Shown here: positions 1 to 8,862 of the stretch, piece by piece
How positions within the stretch are numbered: the stretch's first letter is position 1
Layout of the letters: each line of letters opens with the position of its first letter
NCBI RefSeq assembly: GCF_001705515.1
Contig: NZ_MDJS01000003.1
Coordinates: 1-64,000 of the forward strand
From: Mucilaginibacter sp. PPCGB 2223
GTDB taxonomy: Bacteria; Bacteroidota; Bacteroidia; Sphingobacteriales; Sphingobacteriaceae
DNA: 64,000 bases
Direction of reading: 5' to 3'
Translations under genes and position numbers: made by a program
Notes under the pieces: model-generated
Database searches by the model: none
What the model was told of the DNA's origin: nothing
The model's input: the letters and a program-made list of their open reading frames with translations, nothing else

Positions 1-185
1 GGCTTCTCTTTATATCTTACCTTTCGGCTTGATTATCTTGTCTTGTCCCCTCCGGAATCGCTCCGTCGGTAAGCGAGATTCGCATCTCCCTTTTTGTTCA
101 GCCTTCCGGCCCCTTTCCCATCTTCTCACTCTCCAACTTCAAGCTTCCTGCTCTCCGCTTTTTCCCTCTCTCCGTTTTGGGACTG

Positions 186-216
186 CAAAGGTAAGAACCT
201 TTTTGCTACTTCCAAA
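186..216 (-). promoter_or_regulatory. Leftward promoter P1 (Bacteroidota type)
   Basis: Read on the minus strand, TTTG (213-216), a 19-base spacer and TACCTTTG (186-193) match the Bacteroidota consensus TTTG-N19-21-TAnnTTTG exactly. It is followed by GCAGTCCC. It is the most downstream of three tandem promoters. No gene start lies between it and base 1, so the transcript leaves the window; the purine-rich, ORF-poor leader suggests an rRNA operon (inference). Confidence 0.75.
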
Positions 217-277
217 AATAATTTTATTTATTTTTCGGAACCCTTTTTAAAGAATTCGCTTCTTCTGATCGGGGCTG

Positions 278-307
278 CAAAGGTAATAATCTTTCAATTA
301 TTGTCAA
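278..307 (-). promoter_or_regulatory. Leftward promoter P2
   Basis: On the minus strand TTG(ACA) (TTG at 305-307), a 19-base spacer and TACCTTTG (278-285), followed by GCAGCCCC. It lies 92 bases upstream of P1, with the same -7 box and nearly the same initially transcribed sequence. Confidence 0.75.
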
Positions 308-387
308 GGAAAATATTTTTATTTTTTTCACCTGATTTTAGCCTTTGCTTATTTCAAAAAACGCTTCCCTTTTTCGATTTGGGACTG

Positions 388-420
388 CAAATGTAAAGAG
401 AAAACGCCTATCGCACCAAA
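388..420 (-). promoter_or_regulatory. Leftward promoter P3
   Basis: On the minus strand TTTG (417-420), a 21-base spacer and TACATTTG (388-395), followed by GCAGTCCC. It lies 110 bases upstream of P2. The remaining bases to 583 hold no recognisable gene; the short ORFs on both strands of 1-562 look like chance. Confidence 0.7.
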
Positions 421-583
421 CAAAAAATAAAGTTTTTTGTATAGATGTTGTAACTCGTTGTTTTATAGGCAGACACAACGAATATCCCGTAAGGAATACC
501 GGCAGGAAAGATCGATCTAAACTGTAGGAATGTCTACCCATGAGCAAGCGAGAGCCACTCATCCGAGAAGAAAATTCCTAAAA

Positions 584-949
584 TCAATACTGGCCGGTAG
601 ACAATAACACCAGGGTGCAGGCCTCTAAAGTTTCTATCCCGCGCTCATTTGCCATACGTTCTAATTCCAAATTTTCTGTGCCGGGATTAAAAATGATGCG
701 TTTGGGATGTGTCTTAAAGATATAATCGTATAACGCGGGTTGGTTTTGGGGACCTACATACAGCGTCACGGTATCGATATCGTGGTGTATGGTTTCGGGC
801 TTTTCGATAGGCACGCCGGCAACTTCGCCATTTTTTATCCCTACATTAACTATAGTATGTCCCCTGCCTGCCAGACGGTTTGAGGCAAGGTTGGCATAAC
901 GGCTTTCATCGGGCGTAGCGCCCAGCACTAAAGTTTTTTTATTGGCCAT
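584..949 (-). CDS. CoA-binding domain protein (YccU-like)
   Basis: A 121-residue protein made of a single Rossmann-like CoA-binding domain (CoA_binding_2 family). The N-terminus TLVLGATPDESRYAN carries the nucleotide-binding loop, and FNPGTEN near residue 90 is the family's conserved late motif. It is last in a three-gene operon, with its start overlapping the end of the DinB gene by 11 bases. The family is small and cytosolic with no settled reaction; ligand binding is inferred from the fold. Confidence 0.85.
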   Translation of the reverse strand: MANKKTLVLGATPDESRYANLASNRLAGRGHTIVNVGIKNGEVAGVPIEKPETIHHDIDTVTLYVGPQNQPALYDYIFKTHPKRIIFNPGTENLELERMANERGIETLEACTLVLLSTGQY

Positions 950-1427
950 TGCTCAGTTTATTAATTAATACAATTTGCCCGGCATGATAGATGTGATGCT
1001 CAATCAAACCAACAACCAGTGCCTCATAACTTGCTTCGTAGCCTGAATATATTCTGCGCGGGTCGTTAACAGGTGTGCACCATTTATCTTCCGGGTAGTC
1101 GTTGATCAATTGCAATAACGCTACATTGGCCAGTTTAAAGTCGCTCACCAATTGCTGCAGCGCCTGTTCGCCGGGTTGCCCCACATCCGGCCAATCGCCC
1201 GGCGCAGGTTCGGCAGCTATGTTGCCCTGCATCCGGCTGGTGACTTCCTGCGTCCACGAAAGCATGTGCATCAAAATTGCTGCAATACTGTGCGAAGCGC
1301 CGGGCAATGTTTCGTAGGCTGATTCAAAAGACAGGCCATCTATAATATGATAAACTGGCTCGCCGTACCAGGCATGCCCGTACAAGGCGGTAGTTAATTG
1401 ATTATATAATCGTTCGGAATTGGTCAT
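939..1427 (-). CDS. DinB family protein
   Basis: A 162-residue helical protein of the DinB/YfiT metalloenzyme superfamily. It has the spaced histidines expected for the metal site: H46 and H54 in ASHSIAAILMHML, and the late EHHIYHAGQI motif near 145-154. The ATG overlaps the stop of the upstream FAD gene as ATGA, implying translational coupling. Characterised relatives are thiol-dependent transferases or of unknown function, so no substrate is assigned. Confidence 0.85.
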   Translation of the reverse strand: MTNSERLYNQLTTALYGHAWYGEPVYHIIDGLSFESAYETLPGASHSIAAILMHMLSWTQEVTSRMQGNIAAEPAPGDWPDVGQPGEQALQQLVSDFKLANVALLQLINDYPEDKWCTPVNDPRRIYSGYEASYEALVVGLIEHHIYHAGQIVLINKLSNGQ

Positions 1428-2974
1428 GATAATATTTTAAACGCAGCCGAAGCACAGTTAATCCCATCAATCGCAGCAGAAATTATGCCACCTGCATAGC
1501 CGGCACCTTCGCCGCATGGAAATAGCCCTGTAATTTGCGGATGTTGCAATGTCTCTTTATCACGCGGTACTTTAACCGGCGATGAAGTGCGCGACTCTAC
1601 TCCCACCAAAATAGCCTCGTTGGTAAAATAGCCTTTCATTTTTTTACCAAATACCGGTAAAGCTTTGCGCAAGCGTTCGTTGATCCATCCGGGCAATACT
1701 TCTTTTAACTCTACACTTTTTGCGCCGGGCAGGTACGAGTTAACCGGCAGATCGGCCGAAAGGCGACCCTCAAAAAAGTCGACCATACGTTGTGCCGGAG
1801 CAACGAGCTTACCGCCGCCGGCTTCGAAGGCAACCCGTTCGACCTGGGTTTGAAAGTTCAGCATCCTGAAGGGGTCACCCACTTTGCCCGGAACATCTTC
1901 CAGGTTTACCTGTACAACCGTGCCCGAATTGGCGAAAGGGTTATTCCGTTTAGATGGGCTCCAGCCATTCACCACGATCTCGTTATGATCGGTAGCGCAG
2001 GGTGCGATGATGCCGCCCGGGCACATGCAAAACGAGAACACTCCACGATCGTCCACCTGTTCAACCAAGCTATAATACGATGGCGGTAAAAACTCACCAC
2101 GGTTTTCGCAGTGATATTGTGCCTGATCGATGATCTGTTGCGGGTGCTCGATACGTACACCTAACGCAAATGGCTTAGCTTCTATTAATACCCCGCTGCT
2201 GTGAAGCATTTCGAAAACATCGCGTGCCGAGTGCCCGGTAGCCAGGATCACCGCTTTAGCTTTAATCTGTTCTCCTGCCTGCGTTTTAACACCTTCTATT
2301 TTATCGAAGTTGATGACGAGCCCGGTTACTTTGGTATCGAAGTGTATTTCGCCGCCGGCATTGCGGATGGTATCGGCAATCGCGGTAATAATTTGCGGTA
2401 ATTTATTGGTACCGATATGCGGCCGGGCATCGATTAATATATCTGCAGAAGCGCCATGGGCAACAAAGGTTTTCAAAACCTCGTTCACATCGCCCCGTTT
2501 GGTTGAGCGGGTGTATAATTTTCCGTCGGAATATGTACCTGCACCGCCTTCGCCAAAGCAATAGTTCGACTCCGGGTTAACAACACCTTGTTTATTGATA
2601 TCGGCCAGATCGCGACGGCGCCGTTTAACATCTTTGCCCCGCTCCAATACTATCGGTTTCAGGCCTGACTGAACGCATTGCAATGCTGCGAACAACCCGG
2701 CCGGACCCGCACCTATAATAATTACCGGTTTGGCATTGCCAACGTTTTGATAATTTACCGGGTAAACATCGGGCGAAGGGTGTTCATCAATAAACGCCCT
2801 CAGCTGCATGCGGTAAATAACTTTTCGTCCGCGGGCATCGATAGAGCGCTTGAGGACTCTGATTGCCGATAGTTTATTTAAAGGGATTTTCAATGCTGAT
2901 GACGTTATCCTCTTTAAAGCGGCTTCGTCTTCATGCTCGTGCGGCAGGCAGGTAATTTCGATTTCTTTGATCAT
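1424..2974 (-). CDS. FAD-dependent dehydrogenase (COG2509-type)
   Basis: About 516 residues. A small N-terminal alpha/beta domain (roughly 1-70) is followed by a dinucleotide-binding Rossmann motif IIIGAGPAGLFAALQ, then the YCFGEGGAGTYSDGKLYTR block, and a C-terminal GLFPCGEGAGYAGGI FAD-contact motif. This architecture is that of uncharacterised FAD dehydrogenases. An upstream in-frame start at 3007 is rejected because it lies inside a -7 element (TATCTTTG on the minus strand, 3005-3012); starting at 2974 leaves a short leader. First gene of the operon with DinB and the CoA-binding protein; electron acceptor unknown. Confidence 0.85.
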   Translation of the reverse strand: MIKEIEITCLPHEHEDEAALKRITSSALKIPLNKLSAIRVLKRSIDARGRKVIYRMQLRAFIDEHPSPDVYPVNYQNVGNAKPVIIIGAGPAGLFAALQCVQSGLKPIVLERGKDVKRRRRDLADINKQGVVNPESNYCFGEGGAGTYSDGKLYTRSTKRGDVNEVLKTFVAHGASADILIDARPHIGTNKLPQIITAIADTIRNAGGEIHFDTKVTGLVINFDKIEGVKTQAGEQIKAKAVILATGHSARDVFEMLHSSGVLIEAKPFALGVRIEHPQQIIDQAQYHCENRGEFLPPSYYSLVEQVDDRGVFSFCMCPGGIIAPCATDHNEIVVNGWSPSKRNNPFANSGTVVQVNLEDVPGKVGDPFRMLNFQTQVERVAFEAGGGKLVAPAQRMVDFFEGRLSADLPVNSYLPGAKSVELKEVLPGWINERLRKALPVFGKKMKGYFTNEAILVGVESRTSSPVKVPRDKETLQHPQITGLFPCGEGAGYAGGIISAAIDGINCASAAFKILS

Positions 2975-3004
2975 GCGGGGCCGGGTTTTTATCCCGGATG
3001 ACAG

Positions 3005-3012
3005 CAAAGATA
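3005..3012 (-). promoter_or_regulatory. -7 element of the FAD/DinB operon
   Basis: TATCTTTG on the minus strand, about 30 bases upstream of the ATG at 2974. No clear -33 TTTG is seen at the right distance, so the call rests on the -7 box and its placement. Confidence 0.5.
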
Positions 3013-3055
3013 ATAATGATTACACTGATTTAAACCCGATAATACCGATTAAGGT

Positions 3056-3063
3056 TATATTTG
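3056..3063 (+). promoter_or_regulatory. Possible -7 element before NUDIX gene
   Basis: TATATTTG only 8 bases before the ATG, so a transcript from it would be nearly leaderless. No convincing -33 box. Confidence 0.3.
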
Positions 3064-3071
3064 ACCCGTAT

Positions 3072-3623
3072 ATGAAAGATTTAACCTGGAAAACGCTCTC
3101 TTCGACATACGAACATACCGGCCCATGGGCCACGTTGCGCCGCGACCGCTGCGAAATGCCCGACGGACGAATCAAAGACCCTTATTATGTGTTGGAATAC
3201 CCCAACTGGAGTAATGCCGTAGCGATAACCGAAGAGGGCAAAGTTTTATTAGTTCGGCAATACCGCCATGCAGCCCAAATCGTTTCGCTCGAACTGCCCG
3301 GGGGCGTGATCGAAAAAGGCGAAGATCCTAAAGATGGTATCAAACGCGAGCTGCTTGAAGAGACAGGTTACCTGTTTGATGATTTTGAGCAGATAGCTAT
3401 TGTTTATGCCAACCCGGCTACTGGTGATAACCATACCTACTGCTACCTGGCCAAAGGTGGTAAAAAGGTACAGGAACAAAGTTTGGATGAACACGAGGAC
3501 ATTATTGTTGAGCAGTACACCATTGCCGAGGTGAAGCAATTACTGACTGAAAACAAAATTGCACAGGCCCTGCATTGCACTAATTTGTTTTATGCGTTGA
3601 TGAAGTTAGGTGAGTTGAAATAA
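3072..3623 (+). CDS. NUDIX hydrolase (ADP-ribose pyrophosphatase-like)
   Basis: 183 residues from ATG 3072; an open frame continues upstream but would overlap the divergent FAD gene. A complete Nudix box is visible: G-x5-E-x7-REL-x-EE-x-G, written GVIEKGEDPKDGIKRELLEE then TG. The preceding TEEGKVLLVRQYRHA strand and the overall size resemble ADP-ribose/nucleoside-diphosphate sugar pyrophosphatases (NudF-like), which cleave NDP-X to NMP and X-phosphate with Mg2+. Divergent from the FAD operon. The exact substrate cannot be read from sequence. Confidence 0.88.
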   Translation: MKDLTWKTLSSTYEHTGPWATLRRDRCEMPDGRIKDPYYVLEYPNWSNAVAITEEGKVLLVRQYRHAAQIVSLELPGGVIEKGEDPKDGIKRELLEETGYLFDDFEQIAIVYANPATGDNHTYCYLAKGGKKVQEQSLDEHEDIIVEQYTIAEVKQLLTENKIAQALHCTNLFYALMKLGELK

Positions 3624-3669
3624 ACACATTTTCAATTTTAGCGTTTTATAGTTAAATTAGCTTTTGTTT

Positions 3670-4197
3670 ATGAAGCATATAACCGATATACCACGTACAG
3701 CCATAGAAGTATTCAATATGCTTCCGGAAGGAACGCGTTGCGAGGTTATTGATAATACACTGTACATGTCGCCATCGCCAACCACTAACCACCAGGATAC
3801 ACTTGGTGACATTTTTTATAAGATCAAGCAACATCTTATTCATAATCAATCAGGGAAAGTTTTTATAGCTCCGCTGGATGTTTACCTGGATAATGAGCTT
3901 GACGTGGTTCAGCCGGATTTGATTTTCATTAAAGCCCTGCATCAGAATCTAATACAACAAAAGGGCATTATTGGCTCACCGGACATGATTATTGAGATAC
4001 TATCTTCAAATATGGCTTATGACATGACGAAAAAATTTGAGTTATATCAACGGAATCTTATTCCAGAGTATATCATTATTAATCCTGACACAAAAGAAGT
4101 ATTGCATTATTTAATTAGTAGTGGCAAATACGAACAAGTTCCATCTGAAAAGGCGAAGCTGGATTTAAAGATCCTGGATTTGCAAATTACTTTTTAA
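3670..4197 (+). CDS. Uma2 family (DUF820) PD-(D/E)XK-fold protein
   Basis: 175 residues from ATG 3670 (a TTG at 3664 is less likely). It carries the Uma2 pattern: RCEVIDNTLYMSPSPT near the N-terminus, VQPDLIFI (catalytic-type Asp) near 80, and SPDMIIEILS near 107, matching the PD-(D/E)XK nuclease-fold core of this family. Uma2 proteins are abundant in Bacteroidota and Cyanobacteria; nuclease activity is predicted but their role is unknown. Single gene, convergent with dnaA and separated from it by a strong hairpin. Confidence 0.85.
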   Translation: MKHITDIPRTAIEVFNMLPEGTRCEVIDNTLYMSPSPTTNHQDTLGDIFYKIKQHLIHNQSGKVFIAPLDVYLDNELDVVQPDLIFIKALHQNLIQQKGIIGSPDMIIEILSSNMAYDMTKKFELYQRNLIPEYIIINPDTKEVLHYLISSGKYEQVPSEKAKLDLKILDLQITF

Positions 4198-4210
4198 GAC
4201 TGGTTCATTA

Positions 4211-4256
4211 AAACTAAAGGGCCCTTGCCTCGAATGAGACAGGGGCCCTTTAGTTT
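4211..4256. terminator. Bidirectional terminator between uma2 and dnaA
   Basis: A perfect 14-bp stem: AAACTAAAGGGCCC (4211-4224) pairs with GGGCCCTTTAGTTT (4243-4256), with an 18-base loop. It sits between two convergent genes and can end both transcripts. Confidence 0.88.
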
Positions 4257-4272
4257 ATAGCGGTAACGTCAA

Positions 4273-5700
4273 TTACGACATTTTTAATTTTTTCTGGATA
4301 TCGGCAACATAGCCTTTAAATTTCTTATCGGTATCGATCAGGTCTTCTACAGTCTGGCAGGCGTAGATCACGGTGGAGTGATCGCGGCCGCCGAAGAAAC
4401 TGCCTATCGATTTTAATGAGCTTTTGGTGTGTGCTTTTGCAAGGTACATCGATATCTGTCGGGCCTGTACAATTTCGCGTTTGCGGGTCTGCGATTTTAC
4501 CATCTCAATAGGAACCTCAAAATATTCGCAAACCAGGCTTTGGATATACTCCATCGAAATCTCCTTAGTAGAGTTTTTGATGAAGTTCTTCAGCATCTGC
4601 TTGGCCAGGTTCAGGTCGATTTCTTTACGATTAAGCGTTGATTGAGCCAATAAGGACACCATCGCACCTTCCAGCTCACGAACGTTATTGTCGATATTGT
4701 GGGCAACGTATTCAACTACCTCGTTTGGCAGTTCGATACCGTCCTGATAAATCTTGGTTTTGAGGATGGCCATGCGGGTTTCCAGGTCCGGCACCTGCAG
4801 ATCGGCCGAAAGGCCCCATTTAAAACGTGATAATAAACGCTCTTCCAAACCCGCCAGATCCTTCGGTGCCTTATCTGAGGTAATGATCAGTTGCTTGCCC
4901 GATTGATGCAGATGATTGAATATATGGAAAAAGAAATCCTGTGTTTTTTCTTTACCGGCAAAGTTGTGCACGTCGTCCATAATCAGCACGTCGATGGCCT
5001 GGTAAAAATTCACAAAGTCGTTAATGTTATTATGCTTTAAAGCGTCGACAAACTGCTGGGTGAATTTTTCGCACGATACATACAATACCAGCTTATCGGG
5101 CAGGGTGCGTTTAATTTCGTTGCCGATGGCCTGAGCCAGGTGGGTTTTACCTAAACCTACCCCGCCATAGATCATTAAAGGGTTAAACGATGTGCCCCCG
5201 GGTTTAGCTGCCACGGCATAACCGGCCGAACGGGCCAGACGGTTGCAATCGCCCTCGATAAAACTATCGAAGGTATAATTACGGTTGAGTTGCGGGTCAA
5301 CCTGCAGTTTCTTCAGGCCCGGTATTACAAATGGGTTCTTGATATCCTTGTTGATAGAAATAGGGACAGGCATTGATTGATTTTTACCTTCGGCCCCATT
5401 TCCGTTAGATGGCATATTGGTGGTATATGGCTTAGCCGAAGATGATTGCTCAACAACGATATTGTATTCCAGCCTTCCGTCTTCGCCCAACTGCTTTTTG
5501 ATGGTTTTACGTAATAAACCTACGTAATGCTCTTCGAGCCATTCGAAAAAGAACAAACTTGGCACTTGTATGGTAAGCACGCTTCCTTCAAGACGCAAGG
5601 CTTTTATAGGCTCGAACCAGGTTTTAAAACTTTGGGCCGGGATGTTGTCCTTGATGATCTGCAAGCAGCTATTCCAAACATTTGTACAAGTTTTTTCCAT
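4273..5700 (-). CDS. dnaA: Chromosomal replication initiator DnaA
   Basis: 475 residues with the full DnaA layout: domain I (about 1-85), a low-complexity linker (about 90-125), the AAA+ domain with Walker A GGVGLGKTHLA and Walker B VLIMDDVHNF, and the C-terminal domain IV helix-turn-helix with the DnaA-box-binding signature GGRDHSTVIYA. It binds DnaA boxes and melts the origin. dnaN is not adjacent; the next gene on this strand is an acyl-CoA mutase, so the gene stands alone between the terminator and a 500-base AT-rich upstream region. Confidence 0.98.
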   Translation of the reverse strand: MEKTCTNVWNSCLQIIKDNIPAQSFKTWFEPIKALRLEGSVLTIQVPSLFFFEWLEEHYVGLLRKTIKKQLGEDGRLEYNIVVEQSSSAKPYTTNMPSNGNGAEGKNQSMPVPISINKDIKNPFVIPGLKKLQVDPQLNRNYTFDSFIEGDCNRLARSAGYAVAAKPGGTSFNPLMIYGGVGLGKTHLAQAIGNEIKRTLPDKLVLYVSCEKFTQQFVDALKHNNINDFVNFYQAIDVLIMDDVHNFAGKEKTQDFFFHIFNHLHQSGKQLIITSDKAPKDLAGLEERLLSRFKWGLSADLQVPDLETRMAILKTKIYQDGIELPNEVVEYVAHNIDNNVRELEGAMVSLLAQSTLNRKEIDLNLAKQMLKNFIKNSTKEISMEYIQSLVCEYFEVPIEMVKSQTRKREIVQARQISMYLAKAHTKSSLKSIGSFFGGRDHSTVIYACQTVEDLIDTDKKFKGYVADIQKKLKMS

Positions 5701-6197
5701 TAGTAGTATTATAATTTATTGATTTACAAACTCCAGCACAAGCTTTCACTTAACCGGTTTCAGAACATCGAATATTGAAAAAATAACCTGATAAAAAAAT
5801 TAAATTTTCACTTTTCGCCGTTCAATTTTTTAACATTCTCGCTGGCACATTGTTAGTTTATTTCTCACTTAAAAATGTAATTATTAATTAATTATAAGCG
5901 CAAAACTAAAAAGGGCGTACCTATCAATCCCCAACTATTGTATGCCTATTTTTGCTATCAGGCTATACCCTAATTGAGACAATTTAAATCCCCAAAAAGT
6001 TAGTTAATTATTGGCTCCCACTCCACAGTTTATCAACACTTCTCTTTATGATAAACTATCCTTCAAATTGTATTGCTCCCTTAAAAATTAAAGCTAACAA
6101 AAATATTACATCGCAGCCAAAGTTTATAAGTTTTTTTCAACTTTTTGCTCTTGACTGTGTGTTAGCAAGATACGTTATCAACAACAACGATTAGGGC
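5701..6197. other. AT-rich region upstream of dnaA with DnaA-box-like sites
   Basis: About 500 bases without a gene. Two same-orientation TTATCAACA nonamers (6030-6038, 6175-6183) differ by one base from the DnaA box TTATCCACA. A candidate dnaA promoter -7 element, TAGTTTTG on the minus strand (5902-5909), lies about 200 bases upstream of the start codon. The region could be dnaA autoregulation or part of an origin; only two imperfect boxes make an origin call weak. Confidence 0.35.
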
Positions 6198-7748
6198 TTA
6201 ATGTTCGCCAAAAACATGGCGCATGGTATCGGCAATTTCGCCGAGTGTAGCATAGTTTTCCACAGCGTTTAAAATATACGGCATCAAATTTTCTTCGCTG
6301 CGGGTTGCTTCTTTAAGCTGTTGTAAAGCCAGGTCAACCGCCTGGTTGTCGCGCTCGGCTTTCAATTTTTGTAATTTGGCAGTTTGCTGCAGGCGAATGG
6401 AATCATCTACCCTGAAAACCTCGACAGATTGCTCCTGCTCCTGCACAAACTGGTTTACACCTACCAAAACCTGTTCGCCGCTCTCAATCTCCAACTGGTG
6501 CCGATAGGCAGATTTGGCAATTTCCTGCTGGATATAATCTTCCTCAATGGCTTTCACTGAGCCGCCCATTGCATCTATCTGATCAATATACAACTGTGCA
6601 GCGGCTTCCAGTTCATCCGTTAACGACTCGATAAAGTACGAACCGGCCAGCGGGTCGACCGTAGCGGTAACACCGCTTTCAAAAGCGATAATCTGCTGGG
6701 TACGCAAAGCGATCTTTGCAGCGGCCTCGGTAGGCAATGATAAAGCCTCATCATAACCGTTGGTATGGAGCGATTGCGTACCGCCTAATACCGCAGCCAT
6801 TGCCTGGTTGGCTACGCGTACAATATTGTTCATAGGCTGTTGCGCCGTCAGCGTCGATCCACCGGTTTGGGTATGGAAGCGCAGTTTTTGCGCACCTGCA
6901 TCGGTAGCGCCCAATTCTTTGGTGATATGCGCCCACATCCGCCGGGCAGCGCGGAACTTACAGATCTCTTCGAAAAAATTATTATGGCAGTTAAAAAAGA
7001 ACGACAGCCGTTTGGCAAAGACGTTAATATCTAAACCTTTGTCCATTGCCGCTTTCAAATAGGCCTTGCCGTTGGCCAGCGTAAAGGCCAGTTCCTGTAC
7101 AGCTGTCGACCCTGCTTCGCGGATATGATAGCCTGATATGGATATGGTGTTCCATTTGGGAAGCTCTTTACTGCAATACTCAAACACATCGGTAATCAGC
7201 CGCATCGACTGGCGGGGCGGGTAAATATAAGTACCGCGCGCAGCGTATTCCTTTAAAATATCGTTTTGGATGGTTCCGGATATCAGCTTCAGATCAGCTC
7301 CCTGCTTTTTAGCCAAGGCAATGTACATGGCCAGCAGTATCGGGGCGGTGGCATTGATGGTCATAGAGGTGGTTACCTTTTCCAGCTCGATGCCATCGAA
7401 TAAAATTTCTATGTCTTTTAACGAGTCGATGGCTACACCAACCTTCCCTACCTCACCTTCGGCAAGTGCATGATCAGAATCATAACCTATTTGCGTAGGC
7501 AGATCGAAGGCTACCGATAAGCCCATAGTGCCCTGGCTCAATAAATAATGGTAGCGTTTGTTCGATTCTTCGGCAGTTGAGAAACCTGCATATTGCCGCA
7601 TCGTCCAAGGGCGCCCACGATACATGTCCTTCTGTATACCCCGTGTGTACGGAAACTCGCCGGGCAATTCGTTCATTGGCGAAGGTACCGAGGTATAAAC
7701 CTCTTTAATTTCGATTCCCGATGATGTGGTATACTTTTTTCCTGACAT
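6198..7748 (-). CDS. Methylmalonyl-CoA mutase family, large (catalytic) subunit
   Basis: 516 residues covering the TIM-barrel catalytic domain only. Family motifs are clear: [48 protein letters not shown] and [16 protein letters not shown]. The Tyr in RQYAGFS is what methylmalonyl-type mutases have, where isobutyryl-type enzymes have Phe (family knowledge). The C-terminal cobalamin-binding domain (DxHxxG...) is absent, so a separate small B12-binding subunit must be encoded elsewhere. Isomerises acyl-CoAs by radical chemistry, probably succinyl-CoA/methylmalonyl-CoA. Ten bases downstream of the membrane-anchored protein gene. Confidence 0.88.
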   Translation of the reverse strand: MSGKKYTTSSGIEIKEVYTSVPSPMNELPGEFPYTRGIQKDMYRGRPWTMRQYAGFSTAEESNKRYHYLLSQGTMGLSVAFDLPTQIGYDSDHALAEGEVGKVGVAIDSLKDIEILFDGIELEKVTTSMTINATAPILLAMYIALAKKQGADLKLISGTIQNDILKEYAARGTYIYPPRQSMRLITDVFEYCSKELPKWNTISISGYHIREAGSTAVQELAFTLANGKAYLKAAMDKGLDINVFAKRLSFFFNCHNNFFEEICKFRAARRMWAHITKELGATDAGAQKLRFHTQTGGSTLTAQQPMNNIVRVANQAMAAVLGGTQSLHTNGYDEALSLPTEAAAKIALRTQQIIAFESGVTATVDPLAGSYFIESLTDELEAAAQLYIDQIDAMGGSVKAIEEDYIQQEIAKSAYRHQLEIESGEQVLVGVNQFVQEQEQSVEVFRVDDSIRLQQTAKLQKLKAERDNQAVDLALQQLKEATRSEENLMPYILNAVENYATLGEIADTMRHVFGEH

Positions 7749-7758
7749 TTTTTGGTTG

Positions 7759-8286
7759 TTATAATATATCGTCCAGGTCTCTCCTCACCATCACTGCAGC
7801 TATATCGTATGGGTTTTCCTCGAGTGTGCTCAGGTGGGTCAGTATCGTCCGGCTCAGGTCGAGGCCGCTTGCATCTTCGGGCAAACCCTTAACCGCATTG
7901 GTAACAATGCTGGTGGTATCATCTTTAATACGTTTTACCACGGCCCAGGCTGATGGCGAAACATAAATTTGCTGGGTAACGTTATGCTGATATTCGTTGC
8001 GTATTTCGGCAACCACTATACTGTGCAGCTCGCTTGCCGAATATTCGTTGGCATTAAGCCGGATGAGCATATTAGCCGGGTTAACACGTTCGATAAACAA
8101 AACAACACGTTCGTATGCCTGCAGTTTTAGCGGCAGGGTTTGGTTAGTAACTGCTTTACGCAGATCCAGCAGCTGGAATTTTTCGGCGCGGTCGAGATGA
8201 GGCTTGATCAGATAATAAGTAAGCGCCACAACACACAGCCCGGCAACTGTGTATTTAATTACATCCATCAACAAAGGGTATATCAT
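7759..8286 (-). CDS. Conserved membrane-anchored protein of unknown function
   Basis: 175 residues from ATG 8286 ([16 protein letters not shown]); a longer frame starts at 8343 but would reach the divergent promoter. One N-terminal transmembrane helix (about 6-27), then a soluble mixed alpha/beta domain rich in charged residues, ending [11 protein letters not shown] recognise it only as a Bacteroidota-restricted family commonly found beside acyl-CoA mutase genes. It likely shares a transcript with the mutase 10 bases downstream; no function is assigned. Confidence 0.7.
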   Translation of the reverse strand: MIYPLLMDVIKYTVAGLCVVALTYYLIKPHLDRAEKFQLLDLRKAVTNQTLPLKLQAYERVVLFIERVNPANMLIRLNANEYSASELHSIVVAEIRNEYQHNVTQQIYVSPSAWAVVKRIKDDTTSIVTNAVKGLPEDASGLDLSRTILTHLSTLEENPYDIAAVMVRRDLDDIL

Positions 8287-8350
8287 AGCTATAAATGTTA
8301 GGCCGGTGTCATTAAACTTACGGCGAGCAACAAAAATGTACATTTTGCCT

Positions 8351-8358
8351 TATATTTG
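8351..8358 (+). promoter_or_regulatory. -7 element of iscA/sufA-like gene
   Basis: TATATTTG, 20 bases before the ATG at 8379; a typical Bacteroidota spacing. The -33 box is not obvious. Confidence 0.5.
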
Positions 8359-8378
8359 TATATCAAATTAAAAATAAC

Positions 8379-8732
8379 ATGAGTACTGTTGTTGAAAATG
8401 CTACCGCACCCGTTTCCTTTACCGAAGGGGCGGTGAAAGAACTACATAAATTAAAGGACCAGCAGGAATTAAGCGATGATTTTGGCCTGCGTGTTGGCGT
8501 GGAAGGCGGCGGTTGTGCCGGAATGAACTATGTTTTAGGTTTCGATCAGAAAAAAGATGGCGACCAGGAATATAGCATCGAAGGCATCCGCGTGTTTATG
8601 CATAAAGCACACGGTTTATATTTAGCCGGTATGCAGGTGGATTTTCAAGATGGATTAAATGCCCGCGGTTTTACTTTCAGCAATCCTAATGCGGCAAGCA
8701 CCTGTGGCTGCGGCAGTTCGTTTTCGGTATAA
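8379..8732 (+). CDS. Iron-sulfur cluster assembly A-type protein (IscA/SufA/HesB)
   Basis: 117 residues, the standard A-type carrier length. The three cluster-binding cysteines are present: one in GGGCAGMNY near residue 47 and the CGC pair in ASTCGCGSSF at the C-terminus. These proteins accept Fe-S clusters from scaffolds and pass them to apo-enzymes in the cytosol. No isc or suf neighbours; the gene is monocistronic between a divergent promoter and a terminator. IscA and SufA cannot be separated by sequence here. Confidence 0.93.
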   Translation: MSTVVENATAPVSFTEGAVKELHKLKDQQELSDDFGLRVGVEGGGCAGMNYVLGFDQKKDGDQEYSIEGIRVFMHKAHGLYLAGMQVDFQDGLNARGFTFSNPNAASTCGCGSSFSV

Positions 8733-8751
8733 AGATATTTACTATATTTAT

Positions 8752-8784
8752 AAAGCGTTTTGTTGTCCACAGAGCGCTTTTTTT
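8752..8784 (+). terminator. Rho-independent terminator
   Basis: AAAGCGTTTTGT pairs with ACAGAGCGCTTT (two G-U pairs) around a five-base loop, followed by a T run. Ends the iscA/sufA-like transcript. Confidence 0.75.
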
Positions 8785-8862
8785 ATGCGTTTAACTTTTA
8801 GTAGCCAACGATGTAACAAACACACCTGTCCGATAGTCTAAAATACTAAAACTACCCGGCCC

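Noticed and set aside
29-527. Short frames at the left edge on both strands
   Set aside because: Low-complexity, cover the tandem promoters, and lack protein-like composition.
2850-3071. N-terminal extension of the NUDIX protein
   Set aside because: It would overlap the FAD gene and its promoter; the Nudix fold begins after ATG 3072.
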